Shown piece after piece: positions 15,001 through 20,378 of a stretch of 64,000 nt of DNA. The stretch's first letter is position 1. Each line of letters starts with the position of its first letter. The notes under the pieces were generated by a model that worked only from the letters and a program-made list of their open reading frames with translations, ran no database searches and was not told where the DNA came from. The position numbers were made by a program, and so were the translations under genes. The DNA is from Andalucia godoyi. Its lineage: Eukaryota > Discoba > Jakobea > Jakobida > Andaluciidae. The DNA lies in NCBI GenBank assembly GCA_009859145.1, contig VRVR01000015.1, positions 124,001 through 188,000 of the forward strand. The letters run 5' to 3'.

Positions 15001-15079
15001 ACAACTGCGGAGACGACACCGACGAATCGCTCGTTGTAAACGATTGTCTGTTTGACGCATCATCAGCATTAGAATCCAT
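2..15079 (-). CDS. Giant type II membrane protein with phage-tail-fibre-like repetitive ectodomain (3' end outside window)
   Basis: One reading frame stays open from the ATG at 15079 to the left edge, 5,026 codons with no stop and no intron. The N-terminus starts MDSNADDAS, followed by about 240 Pro/Ser-rich residues, then one hydrophobic helix at about residues 248-270 (LIVLWTVVLISCLVLGITTY) after an Arg pair, so the remainder should lie outside the cytoplasm. The ectodomain is rich in Ser, Asn, Val, Leu and Gly, with very many N-x-S/T sequons. It is built of irregular modules of roughly 280-330 residues; a recurring core reads F-x-VG-x-x-LF-x-V, then V-x-VG, then RL-x-V-x-G-x-x-x-V-x-G-x-L. 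One module (about residue 526) reads TPGAMLHVVGDVLIEGAL, close to the LHV-x-G-x-V-x-V-x-G-x-L pattern of phage tail fibres and S74-type proteins. A beta-solenoid stalk is inferred. The C-terminus and any head domain are not visible. The frame is certain; adhesion or surface-coat function is a guess. Confidence 0.9.
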   Translation of the reverse strand, partial: MDSNADDASNRQSFTTSDSSVSSPQLFSNRFQSAAKAGEAFIPPSGDGIRIDSPGLPGQPRRIIRPKPQSAAIPIGAHASSTYAFPIVNPLYPNPISTSEVPDSRMHLAEKPQETASVPLSQSNPVFGTLKTPSGPSKLPPIHQKTDGSTDIGPTSPNAGGSSPRSGSPLNTIPVETRAPGATLLPPLVPPQLVASGPTINSSEFPAASTHRRRVLDSSSSSSVTSAIPPMPREQALIASQSRDPRRISVHLIVLWTVVLISCLVLGITTYSTWSFIKIGLGLSKDQYDGSLIVKGDLTATSVASNSVTTPLLTTQATVIEKPVGGQAAVTFQEGDMQLRMGTLGAGTKKFAIIDPDTSLHLWELDFESDSSVSFQSFAVPSSSPSFVEKTYPGSFSKKSERPSSSTAPLTPSLSSSTTSRGIGVFRGRSFVLGSNTTGVVVNTESREIRGYGSLDIVSSDIVSLSASNAVIASSNSVVLNGSFIDLRATSALNVRLDSRTANASFRISTSSKAVPFFVSQSGSVGVNTTTPGAMLHVVGDVLIEGALISNSSASGAFNLNDVVIAHLNTSLIQSSSAASDMVITSFPGKAIQFLLPGGSPLLVGTTLVVNPSTNTTSISGNLVVSGNWSLGGGLLSGNEAARSVAVAGSVSVSGNVAMSSSLLVSQNATVAGTVTAAVLQTSSLVSSSNASPLSVSARSVNFVFPGTGSTSLTVGSDVLFVDVRNRLVGIGMVPSSTDRLQVAGSVYASGNVTVADTVVADKLLATTFGASFLQASRLSPPLGHDLLINNSAGRDVVFSVQQSGSISFQPFLLVLNSTDRSITVGDASRMLSSVRIWSPVEIQGTAVFSSSVSVAGGSSLVVGKNGTTLSMSELVVSDGIRSVSFSPGGIHVPTVFAVNATDLRLVSALNRNVTIALTGPSSSFLVGNSLFTVDPSSSTVSVGDSSNLVSRLVVRGSAFVASSLLVSQGTVSLNETGLFLPNGSYIDSQGNLYLSRGSRSLSLNPSALTYSVDSNGTIINYSGVFVSDNSGRHSVVSSDRVSSSVMIAGIMQSSLLTSSDSLRVAANGSMLFEMASFSSFEVSSPGKKRLVLNDQALSIGNASSPFFLQRSSDHQLLVGGGGVFEGGLISSGLLVSSQSVVFASLSPQRLSVVGAQSSAVVESDAVYLSSSTAVPAALRANTTVRPAFVSGADFLSSFLLNRSSLFLQSLSESATLSEKQLLIISNGTATTLNPQLFSIVSSSLNSSIRMSLSSGLVVANGSLSSSLDFAALRTRFVFADSLFGTVGKGLSLSATNGVLSLSALNGTISIGNDSVVVDSLGRTMISDLYIGLRMSVNGSFDITGSISLRPNRTITIGDAGLFTQIADTSIYVVSPQSSSFVSASSIRTPVLTATSAVVSPSVLTAFINSTQLLVTANETRFDVGSFLISQNGSALISTFSSRVVEIGLPVALARNGTLPNVRLTVDKDIVIGGEIYVQGKLVLADAAAFQIGSGANLTAVSNSGFFAQQSDSNATLSSTRLAFTSPQSSLLVSAALIKASITGSNQVVEVSPTKGIVVMDGASSILGMLSSTSVYLANSSSGVSSRLDSLSLNTSTVFTNSISPISGSSLSVGQNATVLIGSSTSRTAIGIPAGEASFVDGTSAVTLQIRGNGSLAGVLFADAFIARDSVGSSMLSPGALQMLDSTLAGAVLSRREFILSNGSLSSSLLSTGLTVVSSAENTTYGVKLVFQGSNSAASQLSSSLLQFSDSAWRLNVSARTLRLLNGSDLAFITADSFDLSSSIAGVSTRLSKDGWTLSNSSASAAASLNLYALNFASSAESSTFSSSGISMSSRSVSANYSMQVSPQGALFVVNSTTVAALSGAGLLSVSSLSALSNRTLPIVSAANQDIEVSLTGNGSSAFVVSADASRLLSVGGLNRQLHVFSNNTIVDGFTTFSSSIQLFCNTCSLIVESGVVGADITQITSSGLLLSNLRNSVSLSATSITFRSSNQSQYATLSSNALAVGSLFADTLRPLSAGGMLFSLNSSSSDVSFDFALSQNQSFRVGGGAGLKISSDFAGDMLVSVLGGVHGRFVVGNVSSSSLSSSSLASFGGSMFVESTISVGTALTFDGSGTISLVDIGGISKSSITSFGATFRSNVSNISISDRGLMLSGDDNSWTTIGYNYAQLSRLSSLPSNNLTLFPSLGSDVVVSLSNFSVKSRFVVTNEMLLVDASRAVVEFGGQSVNVSVLIYGNLQISRDLAVDGSLILQNPSSSFRVGNASMYSSVSSAGLAVVGGGFAAELSPASLRIYRQSSNTTAVVLADDSLTILSVKSPVGRSLNISASAIGGDVDVRSPLGAVRLQSDMMFINSSNIFVGGVSAVDSNLRDATAPLLSLVSNVFSVFQQNVSFGGSVLLASASASLTIRDTSSQSLVATVSPSLLLLTNGSSVATVSADAISFGLNQLSRSALTVLLVTSPLNSDLMITPFKGRDLFILSNSSSSLWIADGFLRVHARNKTAVFGADASSAGQLYPEDASASVQIYGSSVLSGNVTFRAAVVSTSSLGFSVSDSELQERSSLTAARMLFASLTDNSSRLVLSRTAITLFSNESSSTLDAASLRVNRISSSVGTLSVIAAVDQSIRFSLSGNSSSAGLQVFSGSGDSLMAVSSAGNRVSLFGDVSSAVNSSAFRFSVVGNAVVEGQLLVTAGISVLNSSAVRIGSLSVFTQLSSASLDLSDASNRNASLTPTSLQFRNGSAVSIFDASGASLAAVSVDTISSFSSGDLRLHANSGSTMFLSSGTGSINLADGLVRTVGNNTLVVGRDSSVQFVVGNVTDTTHYMALFGGDVSISGEMHVSSRVSIPSTGSVLIGSTVSLSNTGFLISGARNSTLSVQSNFFILSENGTSMSITPASLFVNQLSPSTPDHDLLITGPNVMIGFTNVSSAGNFIVGDGLFALNSAASTVTFGNTSAGRMLVKMNASFVGRVQFSNDIVVSGSSSQSFVGAVSTAIISASGVSVSASSNYQSVLTERLLLLTDGLGNTTSLSASGISSRLLSSPAEGNLALVASNGSLLVTVGSTGLFSVNSHAFTVNASSLKVSVGMSADSWIIPSAFSVDGGIFTSGSLHLGGSESAIAIKDSSSQSGFSVNSSVLCLSSSGSNTTISSLGIRVDSVLLEGSTLHGVALIAPTADLNISTSPSRNVLIDLQRGSRFTVGASLFEVSENRSWVSVGAAIAVLANGPESPRDSFVVYGNSWFGGNLSSTGSVFLSSAMSSLSVGSNLSLYSKMSVADVSLLNGGLAAVLRASSLSFTANSGSSILSSDGLLTSQVTSPVSRPLVLSASLDQDVIIALNSSSSRRLVVGNLLVADSSTNSLLLFGNVSDSEIASSPASLKVNGSVGVQGSLLLSGSVAMPHASSSLTIGTQLSKSVATDSFVSVLSSTSNATLSSSALTLSTNVSSLVLTPLFAVVPRMVTELIQSPSGVFKAASADGTVFLSFGTQSGMSIFNDSVTLDASSQTVTALSFVGTASKFASLRVGNMITLLSAVSSSVSLIAERDVVIGGSQTVFGSLLMPSSDSRIVFGNGSSYSSADSKGVQIFSAGSSATLSAAEFRVSSNSSFTSVTSIGIEATLLRARPNASLHIDSGGQDVQVLLRDASSGNIGSFVVDGNLVVANAKLQTVCFGMVFCNNTSERLQVNGSASLDSVTVRGNLKMGSDSSLSLGHILLTSDALSVFSVVVDSFGLLVGNRSASFVALSNSSVFAESILASRGSQLNVANRVLLDDSAGVVVVGSSLLNEFNVSAKISSIGPLRVDSVNSRVYLSSGASSKEVLSIWGGVSMTGNLTINGSVTVSDNSFCTICAAEIASRLASNETILGQSLTLRSNGTRSVIMDPLAVLFKDGMQTLASWDSSTLVTDFISVKQVYFRGSSSGIDMSSAVDPSIAFSMNSTFRLRDAHANLDIARFNLTNAQFSGTLDVPFGSVNIGNLSSPASRLSVDGNVSVSDSISVKNSVLVFGAGLKVISASQSVAVDGSNITFSSGLSSAWFGTAGIRMADAGGSSSLTTSTLFVESVRISKASALGTLSLSSDSSTVDMSTSGVLRLRVDSTVVTSQVDLSVTAGRSFSTGTNNAGTLRLTTIDQDSVQVRGKDSQGAVVESRVYAGSIETINLRLSNITSPALTPLASIGITSSAVTMATWDASVRVLSGGIVSLQGSTGVQVGDASVVSPSTVFTVYGTARVRGSLQVDGNLNFGGFGSLSIGNVTVDPSGISVNGSASRSSMTAAFMSVTNNSDSSSSFITSNALLSDIVFANRISPRSGSSLSVVLPSSGLFSVSNDTFVVMRSNSSSTILMGPLVDVPGAAKTLLSVNGGLTSVGSSVFSLSDSSSVSISDSAASNSTVMFSAVGSLAGARARVNVGGTGNSTLFFVGDISRAASRASVDLYDAAFAGSVLFLDGFLVGSPLISNTTASVSSFGFSLRDSNGSQSSLSASVLSISSGIDTSTLSASVLQVSNVVSTRIAAPLDSDLLFSTSSNHQVAFGSASSANMSVAFFGSSMTVFPDHASVSRLIVGNSTNSHGDMYSFAVDGNSIISGILQVDSALRLLSPSGIIVLGNLSSTNSSVTSLTAAGLEAASSSGNSSFSADSLQFASGAFRTKVNSFRVTSTTFEGARFFTSEISASDNAVLSLGTRNTSAVVIGGPVFVVGSTDPSDANATLRTEQTNAIQYFHVGGGSKRVVTTIGNMNSASFVEPFDPSTAVFGIDGNATVSGTVSIHQNLLLRGPSSAFAVGSVVLNNSAVSVGSSAQGSRLFSGGLEVRDGGSGVSIVSGGSVATPSVLTPLIQCTSPSCTTVVAAQGSVNLRSSGTVVLQASSSQVTFSSSIVIESPKQLLIQDASTFVNYVMLTKSALSISGDDSQGLPATAIMNLDRIQNQLVKTQKIVPVAAANSASVAFDLSSTQLTLSAPQYTYINLNNQRVLMNASQGVFIGDAAAVQNMDLLTVQGNARIRGQLFADGGLSIAGGLGSSFAFGNVSIDGSSVSMNGGLARL
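14262..14337 (-). other. Predicted single transmembrane helix of the giant protein
   Basis: This stretch encodes the only long hydrophobic segment near the N-terminus. It is preceded by RDPRR on the cytoplasmic side and followed by the repeat region. Positive charge before and none directly after supports a type II (N-in) signal anchor. Confidence 0.75.
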
Positions 15080-15612
15080 TTTTTGGGGGAAGGTGCTGTT
15101 ATTATTATTATTATTATGACGATGATGATGATGATGATGGTGATGACTATTAACCCGTTTCCTTTTTTTGATTCGACAAGGAAAAAATGTTAGAAACCGT
15201 GGTTCCCCCCGTCAAGCACAAAAATTAAACGACTCGCTGATATTATTATTGTTATTTTTTTGGATCGATCGATCGGAGGTTTTCGTCTAACGAAACGCAA
15301 GAAAGAGGGAGATCTGAGAGATGGGTGGGTGGGTCTGTCCTCTTGGACTCTTTGGAGCGTGCTATGACCTACGAGACGACTGATATGGAATCGAAACAGA
15401 AATACAACGGGGAGAGAGAACGTGCATCAAGAAGCCGCGGGGTGACTCGGAGGAAACAGCAGGACAGTGAGCAGCGACGACGGCCTTTTATGGCAAACGA
15501 TCGATAGAGTGCGGGTCGACGCTCAATTGCTCGGGTCCGGCAAGTTGTGCACGAGCTGTCTGCCGTCTGGTCCGCCCGCTGGAAACAAAAGACAGCGCTT
15601 GATTGCTTCGTA
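15080..15612. other. Upstream region of the giant gene with triplet microsatellites
   Basis: No credible gene is seen here. An (ATT)n tract followed by a (GAT)n tract lies at about 15098-15146, close to the giant gene's start codon, so it probably falls in its 5' UTR or promoter. Short ORFs on both strands look random. The repeat element REP-A begins at about 15613. Confidence 0.5.
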
Positions 15613-16249
15613 TGAACATCAAAACAAAACAATCTCCTATGGGGGAGTTTTTGTCTAAACCGTACGGGGACACGGTTTTCGTACCGTAGTCAGGTCCAGA
15701 ATTTCTTTCATTCTTCACTTTCTTTTCATTCTATTGTTTTTCTGTTTGTTTGGGTGTTTAATAATCGAACCCTCAAGCAGCATCTTTCATCAAAGACAAA
15801 GCACATATCATGGCTCCAAAGAGAGATCTTCCCGACAAACTCAAACCGGCCATGCCCGAAGACACCGAGGACCAAGAAACTCGTTGATCCTCCTCTCGTC
15901 GCAACTTGCGGCGCAAGCGGGGATGATCATCACATCACAACGATGTGATCGAATTGCGTTCGGAATGCGCGTTTTCAAGTCAGAGAACAAGAAGGAGCAA
16001 AGACAAAAGCGTCGTCAGGCGCGGCATCGTTCGCCGACTACATTCTGTTTCCTCCGACATTCAATTTCGAATGTTGAATCGACTGGGAGAATATGCTGGC
16101 TGCGATGACCCTTTGATGTCAAGCAATCTGCATTGAAGAGTTCGTGCTTGCCCCAAATAAATAGCAAAAAAAAAGCACGTGACTTGGATCTGTCGTCGAT
16201 GACAGCTTCGCCGATGATCATCAATAATGATTCACGTTTTGGCGAGCGG
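15613..16249 (+). mobile_element. REP-A dispersed element, longest copy
   Basis: This segment matches 19375-19700, 53090-53387 (reverse) and 63741-64000 (reverse). The left end carries a GGGGGAGT-type motif, then GGGACACGG and CGTAGTCAGGTCCAGAATTTC. The right end carries AATAATGATTCACG then TTTTGGCGAGCGG. Inside is an ATG at 15810 opening a 25-codon frame (MAPKRDLPDKLKPAMPEDTE then DQETR and stop) that is also present in the copy at the window's right edge. No transposase is recognisable. It is probably an internally deleted, non-autonomous element. Confidence 0.75.
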
Positions 16250-16623
16250 ATAAAGCACAAAGAGAAAGCTCCGTAGTCCAACATGCACGCAAAAAGCCGA
16301 AAAGGTCCGGCAGTCCCGTTTCCGAAGCCATCAACCCCAGCCCGACCAGTTGAAGCCCTTGATGGCACGCCAGCATCAACTTTCTGTCAGTGCCAGCTGT
16401 CACTCTGTCCGTCCAATGACCGACTCTTGAACGTAAAGGATTAAAACAGAATTTGACCTTTGGGTCTTTGTGGTTCGTTCTCAGCGTGCTCGGCTTTTCC
16501 ATCCGTTCGTGCTTCTCGTCTTTTTTATTGTTCTTTTGTACATTTACTTTTATAATAATTCTTTTGTTGTTGTTTTTTGTTCCTGTGTTGTGATTTTTTT
16601 GTGTGGGAGGGAAACTGTTCGCT
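16250..16623. promoter_or_regulatory. Upstream region of the Sec23 gene
   Basis: No gene is seen. The last ~110 bases before the Sec23 ATG are strongly T-rich on the coding strand (runs of TTGTTG and T6-7), a pattern also seen upstream of the MYB, kinesin and GH16-like genes. I infer a short pyrimidine-rich 5' UTR and core promoter; no TATA box is evident. Confidence 0.35.
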
Positions 16624-18993
16624 ATGAGCGCCGAATATCAGCAGCAGCAACAGCAACAGGCTCAACAGCAACCGCAACTGTCCTCGGAGGACACAGACGG
16701 CATCCGATGGTCTTGGGCAACCTACCCTGGTCTTCGCCTGGAGGCTGCCCGCATGGTTGTTCCTCTGGGAGCGCTATACACGCCGGTGAAGCAGACTGCG
16801 CATCTGGCGGTTCTTCCTTACGAGCCAGTTCGCTGCAAATCATGCTCCGCGTGTCTGAACCCGTATTGCTCTGTGGACTTTCGGTCCAAATTGTGGGTTT
16901 GCCCATTGTGCACTGGTCGCAACACATTCCCTCCCCATTATGGAGATATCTCGGAATCCAATCTTCCTGCTGAGTTGTATGCGCAATACACGACGATAGA
17001 GTACACGCTCAATCCGGCCGTCAGCGGAATCGCTCCGTCGTCGCAGCGTCCCAATGCCGTTCCTGCCCCGTTTGTGATTTTCGTGGTTGACCTTGCGATT
17101 ACGGAAGCGGAACTAAAAGTGGTGAAGGATTCAATTGCCCAGGTTCTGAATCTTCTTCCGGAACAAACGAATGTCGGTCTCGTGACCTATGGTGCGAATG
17201 TTTCAGTGTATGAATTGGGATTTCCAGAGTGTGTCAAGAGCTTCGTTCTTCGAGGTAACAAGGAATACACTCCCCAGCAAGTTGCGCAAATGCTGCAACT
17301 CCCGGCACATCTCCAGCCGTCGGGGCCAGGTGCGCCTGGCGCAAATGCAAGCCGACCTGCGGGTCTCGCCCCGGGATCTGGCCCAGCTTCTTCTCCGCCT
17401 AACAGATTCCTTCTGCCACTTTCGGACTGTTTGTTCTCGCTTGAATCGATTTTGGAGGAAACTGTGCCGGATCCTTGGCCGAAGAAGCAGGGAATGCGAG
17501 CTGCAAGATGCACCGGAACTGCGCTGTCTGTAGCGCTTGCGCTTGCCGAGTCTGTAGGAAGGGGCCTCCCAGGTCGTGTCGTTCTGATGACAGGAGGTGC
17601 ATGCACTGTCGGACCTGGAATGATTGTCGAAGAAGATTTGTCGAAGCCCATCCGCTCGCATTCCGACATTGAAAAGAACAAGACGCCTGCATCGCTTGTC
17701 AAGCCGGCTACCAAGTATTTTACAACTCTTGCTGAGAGGGCTGCCGGGGCGAACCATGTCGTAGACATTTTTGCATGTTCGCTCGATCAGGTAGGCCTCC
17801 ATGAGATGCGGCCGGTGGTGCACATGACGGGCGGCCTGCTCTTTCTGAACGACTTGTTCGAGACAGACTCTTTCCGTGGGTCGTTTCTGCAGCTTGTCGA
17901 GTCGTGCAAGGGTTCCTATCATGCGCTGTTGGACGTGTATACGTCACGCGAATGGAAAGTGTCTGGGGTGATAGGCTCGGTTACGCCCGTTGCGAAGAAA
18001 TCGACATTTGTTGGTGAGACTGAAATTGGCTACGGCGGCACGTCTGCCTGGAGGGCGCATGCGCTTACTCCTTCCACAACGCTGGCTGTTTATTTTGAGG
18101 TGTCGAATGCGCATGCAGAGCAACTTCCACCTGGCCAGATTGGGTATGTGCAGTTCACAACCCAGTACATCCATGCAGCTACTGGGCAAGTTCGTTTTCG
18201 AGTTACGACTCTCGGTCGAGCTTGGACTCCGAATTCTACAGCTCCCGAACTTGCTCTCGGTTTTGATCAAGAAGCAGCCGCGGTGCTGGTTGCGCGGTTG
18301 GCCACATTCCGCACATTCAGTGAGGACAAGTTCGACATTATTCGCTGGCTTGATCGTCTGTTGATTCGCGTTGTGCAGAAATTCTCAGAGTTCCGCAAGG
18401 ACGATCCATCTTCCCTGCGTCTCTCGCCTTCGTTCACCATCTATCCGCAGTTCATGTTCCATCTGCGACGATCCTCGCTGATCCAAACGTTCAATCACAC
18501 TCCCGACGAGTCCAGCTACTTCCGGGAAACGTTCTTGCGCCAACCGACGATGCAATCGCTGACGATTTTCCAGCCGACGCTGCAGGCATTTTCGTTTGAA
18601 GCTGCGGGTGTGCCTGTCTTGCTGGATGCTACGTCAATCACTCCCGATCGCATTCTGTTTCTGGATGCGTTTTTTGTGGTGGTCCTTTTCCACGGAGAAA
18701 CCATCGCCAATTGGAGAAAGGCGGGCTATCATGAGCAGGAAGCATATGCATCCTTCCGCCAGCTGCTGGACATGCCTCGCCAGGTGGCGACGCCGATCGT
18801 TAACAGCAGATTCCCACGGCCTCGGTACATACTCTGCGACCAGCACGATTCTGCCAGCCGTGAACTCACGAGTCGCGTCAATCCGTCTGTCACTCATCAG
18901 AACCAGCAGTCTGTGGGGGATGTTGTGTTCACGGAAGACGTGTCTCTCCAGGTGTTCATGGACCATCTCCGACGACTTGCGGTTACTCAATAA
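16624..18993 (+). CDS. SEC23: Sec23, COPII inner-coat GTPase-activating subunit
   Basis: Sec23 pairs with Sec24 in the inner COPII coat and stimulates GTP hydrolysis by Sar1 at ER exit sites. The 789-residue product has the family layout: a Gln-rich start (MSAEYQ), the motif RLEAARMVVP, a zinc finger at about residues 70-96 (CKSC, CPLC), the trunk vWA-like domain (PFVIFVVDLAI; QTNVGLVTYGA), beta-sandwich and helical parts, and a C-terminal gelsolin-like region (RILFLDAFFVVVLFHGETI). Length is normal for the family. The first ATG of the frame is at 16624; the frame upstream has only a GTG. Oddities are a short Gly/Pro/Ala-rich insertion (about residues 235-260) in the trunk and an AATAAA at 18989-18994 overlapping the stop codon. 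Identity is secure. Confidence 0.97.
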   Translation: MSAEYQQQQQQQAQQQPQLSSEDTDGIRWSWATYPGLRLEAARMVVPLGALYTPVKQTAHLAVLPYEPVRCKSCSACLNPYCSVDFRSKLWVCPLCTGRNTFPPHYGDISESNLPAELYAQYTTIEYTLNPAVSGIAPSSQRPNAVPAPFVIFVVDLAITEAELKVVKDSIAQVLNLLPEQTNVGLVTYGANVSVYELGFPECVKSFVLRGNKEYTPQQVAQMLQLPAHLQPSGPGAPGANASRPAGLAPGSGPASSPPNRFLLPLSDCLFSLESILEETVPDPWPKKQGMRAARCTGTALSVALALAESVGRGLPGRVVLMTGGACTVGPGMIVEEDLSKPIRSHSDIEKNKTPASLVKPATKYFTTLAERAAGANHVVDIFACSLDQVGLHEMRPVVHMTGGLLFLNDLFETDSFRGSFLQLVESCKGSYHALLDVYTSREWKVSGVIGSVTPVAKKSTFVGETEIGYGGTSAWRAHALTPSTTLAVYFEVSNAHAEQLPPGQIGYVQFTTQYIHAATGQVRFRVTTLGRAWTPNSTAPELALGFDQEAAAVLVARLATFRTFSEDKFDIIRWLDRLLIRVVQKFSEFRKDDPSSLRLSPSFTIYPQFMFHLRRSSLIQTFNHTPDESSYFRETFLRQPTMQSLTIFQPTLQAFSFEAAGVPVLLDATSITPDRILFLDAFFVVVLFHGETIANWRKAGYHEQEAYASFRQLLDMPRQVATPIVNSRFPRPRYILCDQHDSASRELTSRVNPSVTHQNQQSVGDVVFTEDVSLQVFMDHLRRLAVTQ

Positions 18994-18994
18994 A
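18989..18994 (+). terminator. SEC23: Possible polyadenylation signal overlapping the Sec23 stop codon
   Basis: An AATAAA hexamer spans the TAA stop. Whether this organism uses AATAAA is not known from the window, so this is tentative. Confidence 0.3.
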
Positions 18995-19374
18995 ACTTCT
19001 GCCCACATCTTTTTTTTAACGCTTGCGACACCGTACATCAATACTAAAATTGGTGTTTTTTTATTAAATTGGTACTATTGTAAAGTTGCATGACAGCTGG
19101 GTGACTGGGCGATCCTACGAAAATCAATCATCTAGGGGGCCGCGAGAGTGACCAACTCTCAACAAATCCGAACAGTGGACGACGACGATGAAAAACGAAA
19201 TCAAAGCGAAAACATTAGAACAAGCAAAACGCGAAATCGCGGAAGAGAGGGAGATTTCGTTTGTTTGTTTTCTTTAAATTTAATTTAATTAAGACGAGGA
19301 AAACGAAATAAAACACGATGGAAGCAGTTCCAAAAGAAAAATTGTCAACGGTTGACAGCTTTGTGCATCCACAT

Positions 19375-19700
19375 TGAACATCAAACAAACAGCAACATAC
19401 GGGGGAGTCTGTTTATCTAACCCTGTTGGGACGCGATGTCCGTATCGTAGTCAAGTCCAGAATTTCTTCATTCTTCGCCCTAGAATTGCGCATGCGATGT
19501 GCATCGCTGCCGACCACATTCCATTTCCTCGAACGTTCATTTTTGAATGTTGAACCGATTGGGGGGAGTATGTCGGTTGTGGTGACCAGCAATCTGCATT
19601 GAAGAGTTGGTGCTCGCCCCAAATATAAAAAAAACAAAATATGTGGCTTGGATCTGTCGCTTCGCCGATGATCAATAATGATACATGATTTGGCGAGCGG
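19375..19700 (+). mobile_element. REP-A dispersed element, short copy
   Basis: Both ends match the copy at 15613-16249: GGGGGAGT and GTCCAGAATTTCTTCATTC on the left, GATCAATAATGA and TTTGGCGAGCGG on the right. It lacks the internal section with the 25-codon frame. The interior (GCATGCGATGTGCATCGCTG) matches the copy at 53090-53387 most closely. Confidence 0.75.
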
Positions 19701-19916
19701 TTCTCCTGAGCTCGCCGTGCGCTCTCAGCTTGCAGCGCGTGCGCCTTGGCGCGCCCGAGAAGAACCCATCAAAGCCCTTTGGCAACACGTAGTAGATGCT
19801 TGTCAACATGCACTCGAGGAACCCCCGCCCCTTGCGCAAGTCTCAAATCTTCGGTCTCAAATCTCAATCGAACATTTTCCCTCGCAAGAAAAGGCTCCCT
19901 ATGTGGTTAGTCTTGG

Positions 19917-20162
19917 CGCCTACATTGTACACTAATCCACGAATAATCATCGCTGATCACCCATCATCAATGTGGCAACCCAACAACATGCATAATGCAA
20001 CGCGGCGGCGTGTTTGTAGGGCTTTCGTGATCAAAACGGGGCGAAACGACTCGGGCATCGTGTGACGGAGTTGTTACGACAGCAAACGCAGGCGCATGGC
20101 GCGTGGCAGTGTTTTTACGTGCGCTTTGGATTGCTTCATCATATCGCAATAAGGGGCGGCGG
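19917..20162 (+). mobile_element. REP-C dispersed repeat (~250 bp)
   Basis: Nearly the same sequence occurs at 34605-34851 (reverse) and 53389-53638. It begins CGCCTACATTGTACAC, contains CAACATGCATAATGCAACGC and GGCATCGTGTGACGGAGTTG, and ends ATATCGCAATAAGGGGCGGCGG. No ORF is conserved between copies. It behaves like a MITE. Its first bases resemble the right end of the Fanzor-type elements at 29722 and 58140. Confidence 0.75.
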
Positions 20163-20378
20163 TGATTCGCAAGTGGTTATTTGCCGATTATGCTCATTTC
20201 AATAATAATTTTTTTTTTGGTTTTGCTTATCTATTCACAGTTTTATTTACTTTGGTTTATTCTATTCTATTGTATAACGTTCTTCGCTCTGTAACTTTTA
20301 ATTGATTTATTTTTTTAATCAACTATTTGTTATAATAATTAATTTTTTTGTTTTGTTTCTGTTTCTGGTGATCTGCCA

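Noticed and set aside
16603-16623. Earlier starts for Sec23, KIF6, SMEK, MTHFS, PPR, metaxin and NTF2-like genes
   Set aside because: The upstream codons are GTG or TTG. Nuclear genes normally start at ATG and the first in-frame ATG fits each family's N-terminus.
19678-19935. 85-codon frame after the REP-A copy
   Set aside because: It begins inside the REP-A right end and runs into REP-C, so it is composed partly of repeat sequence.
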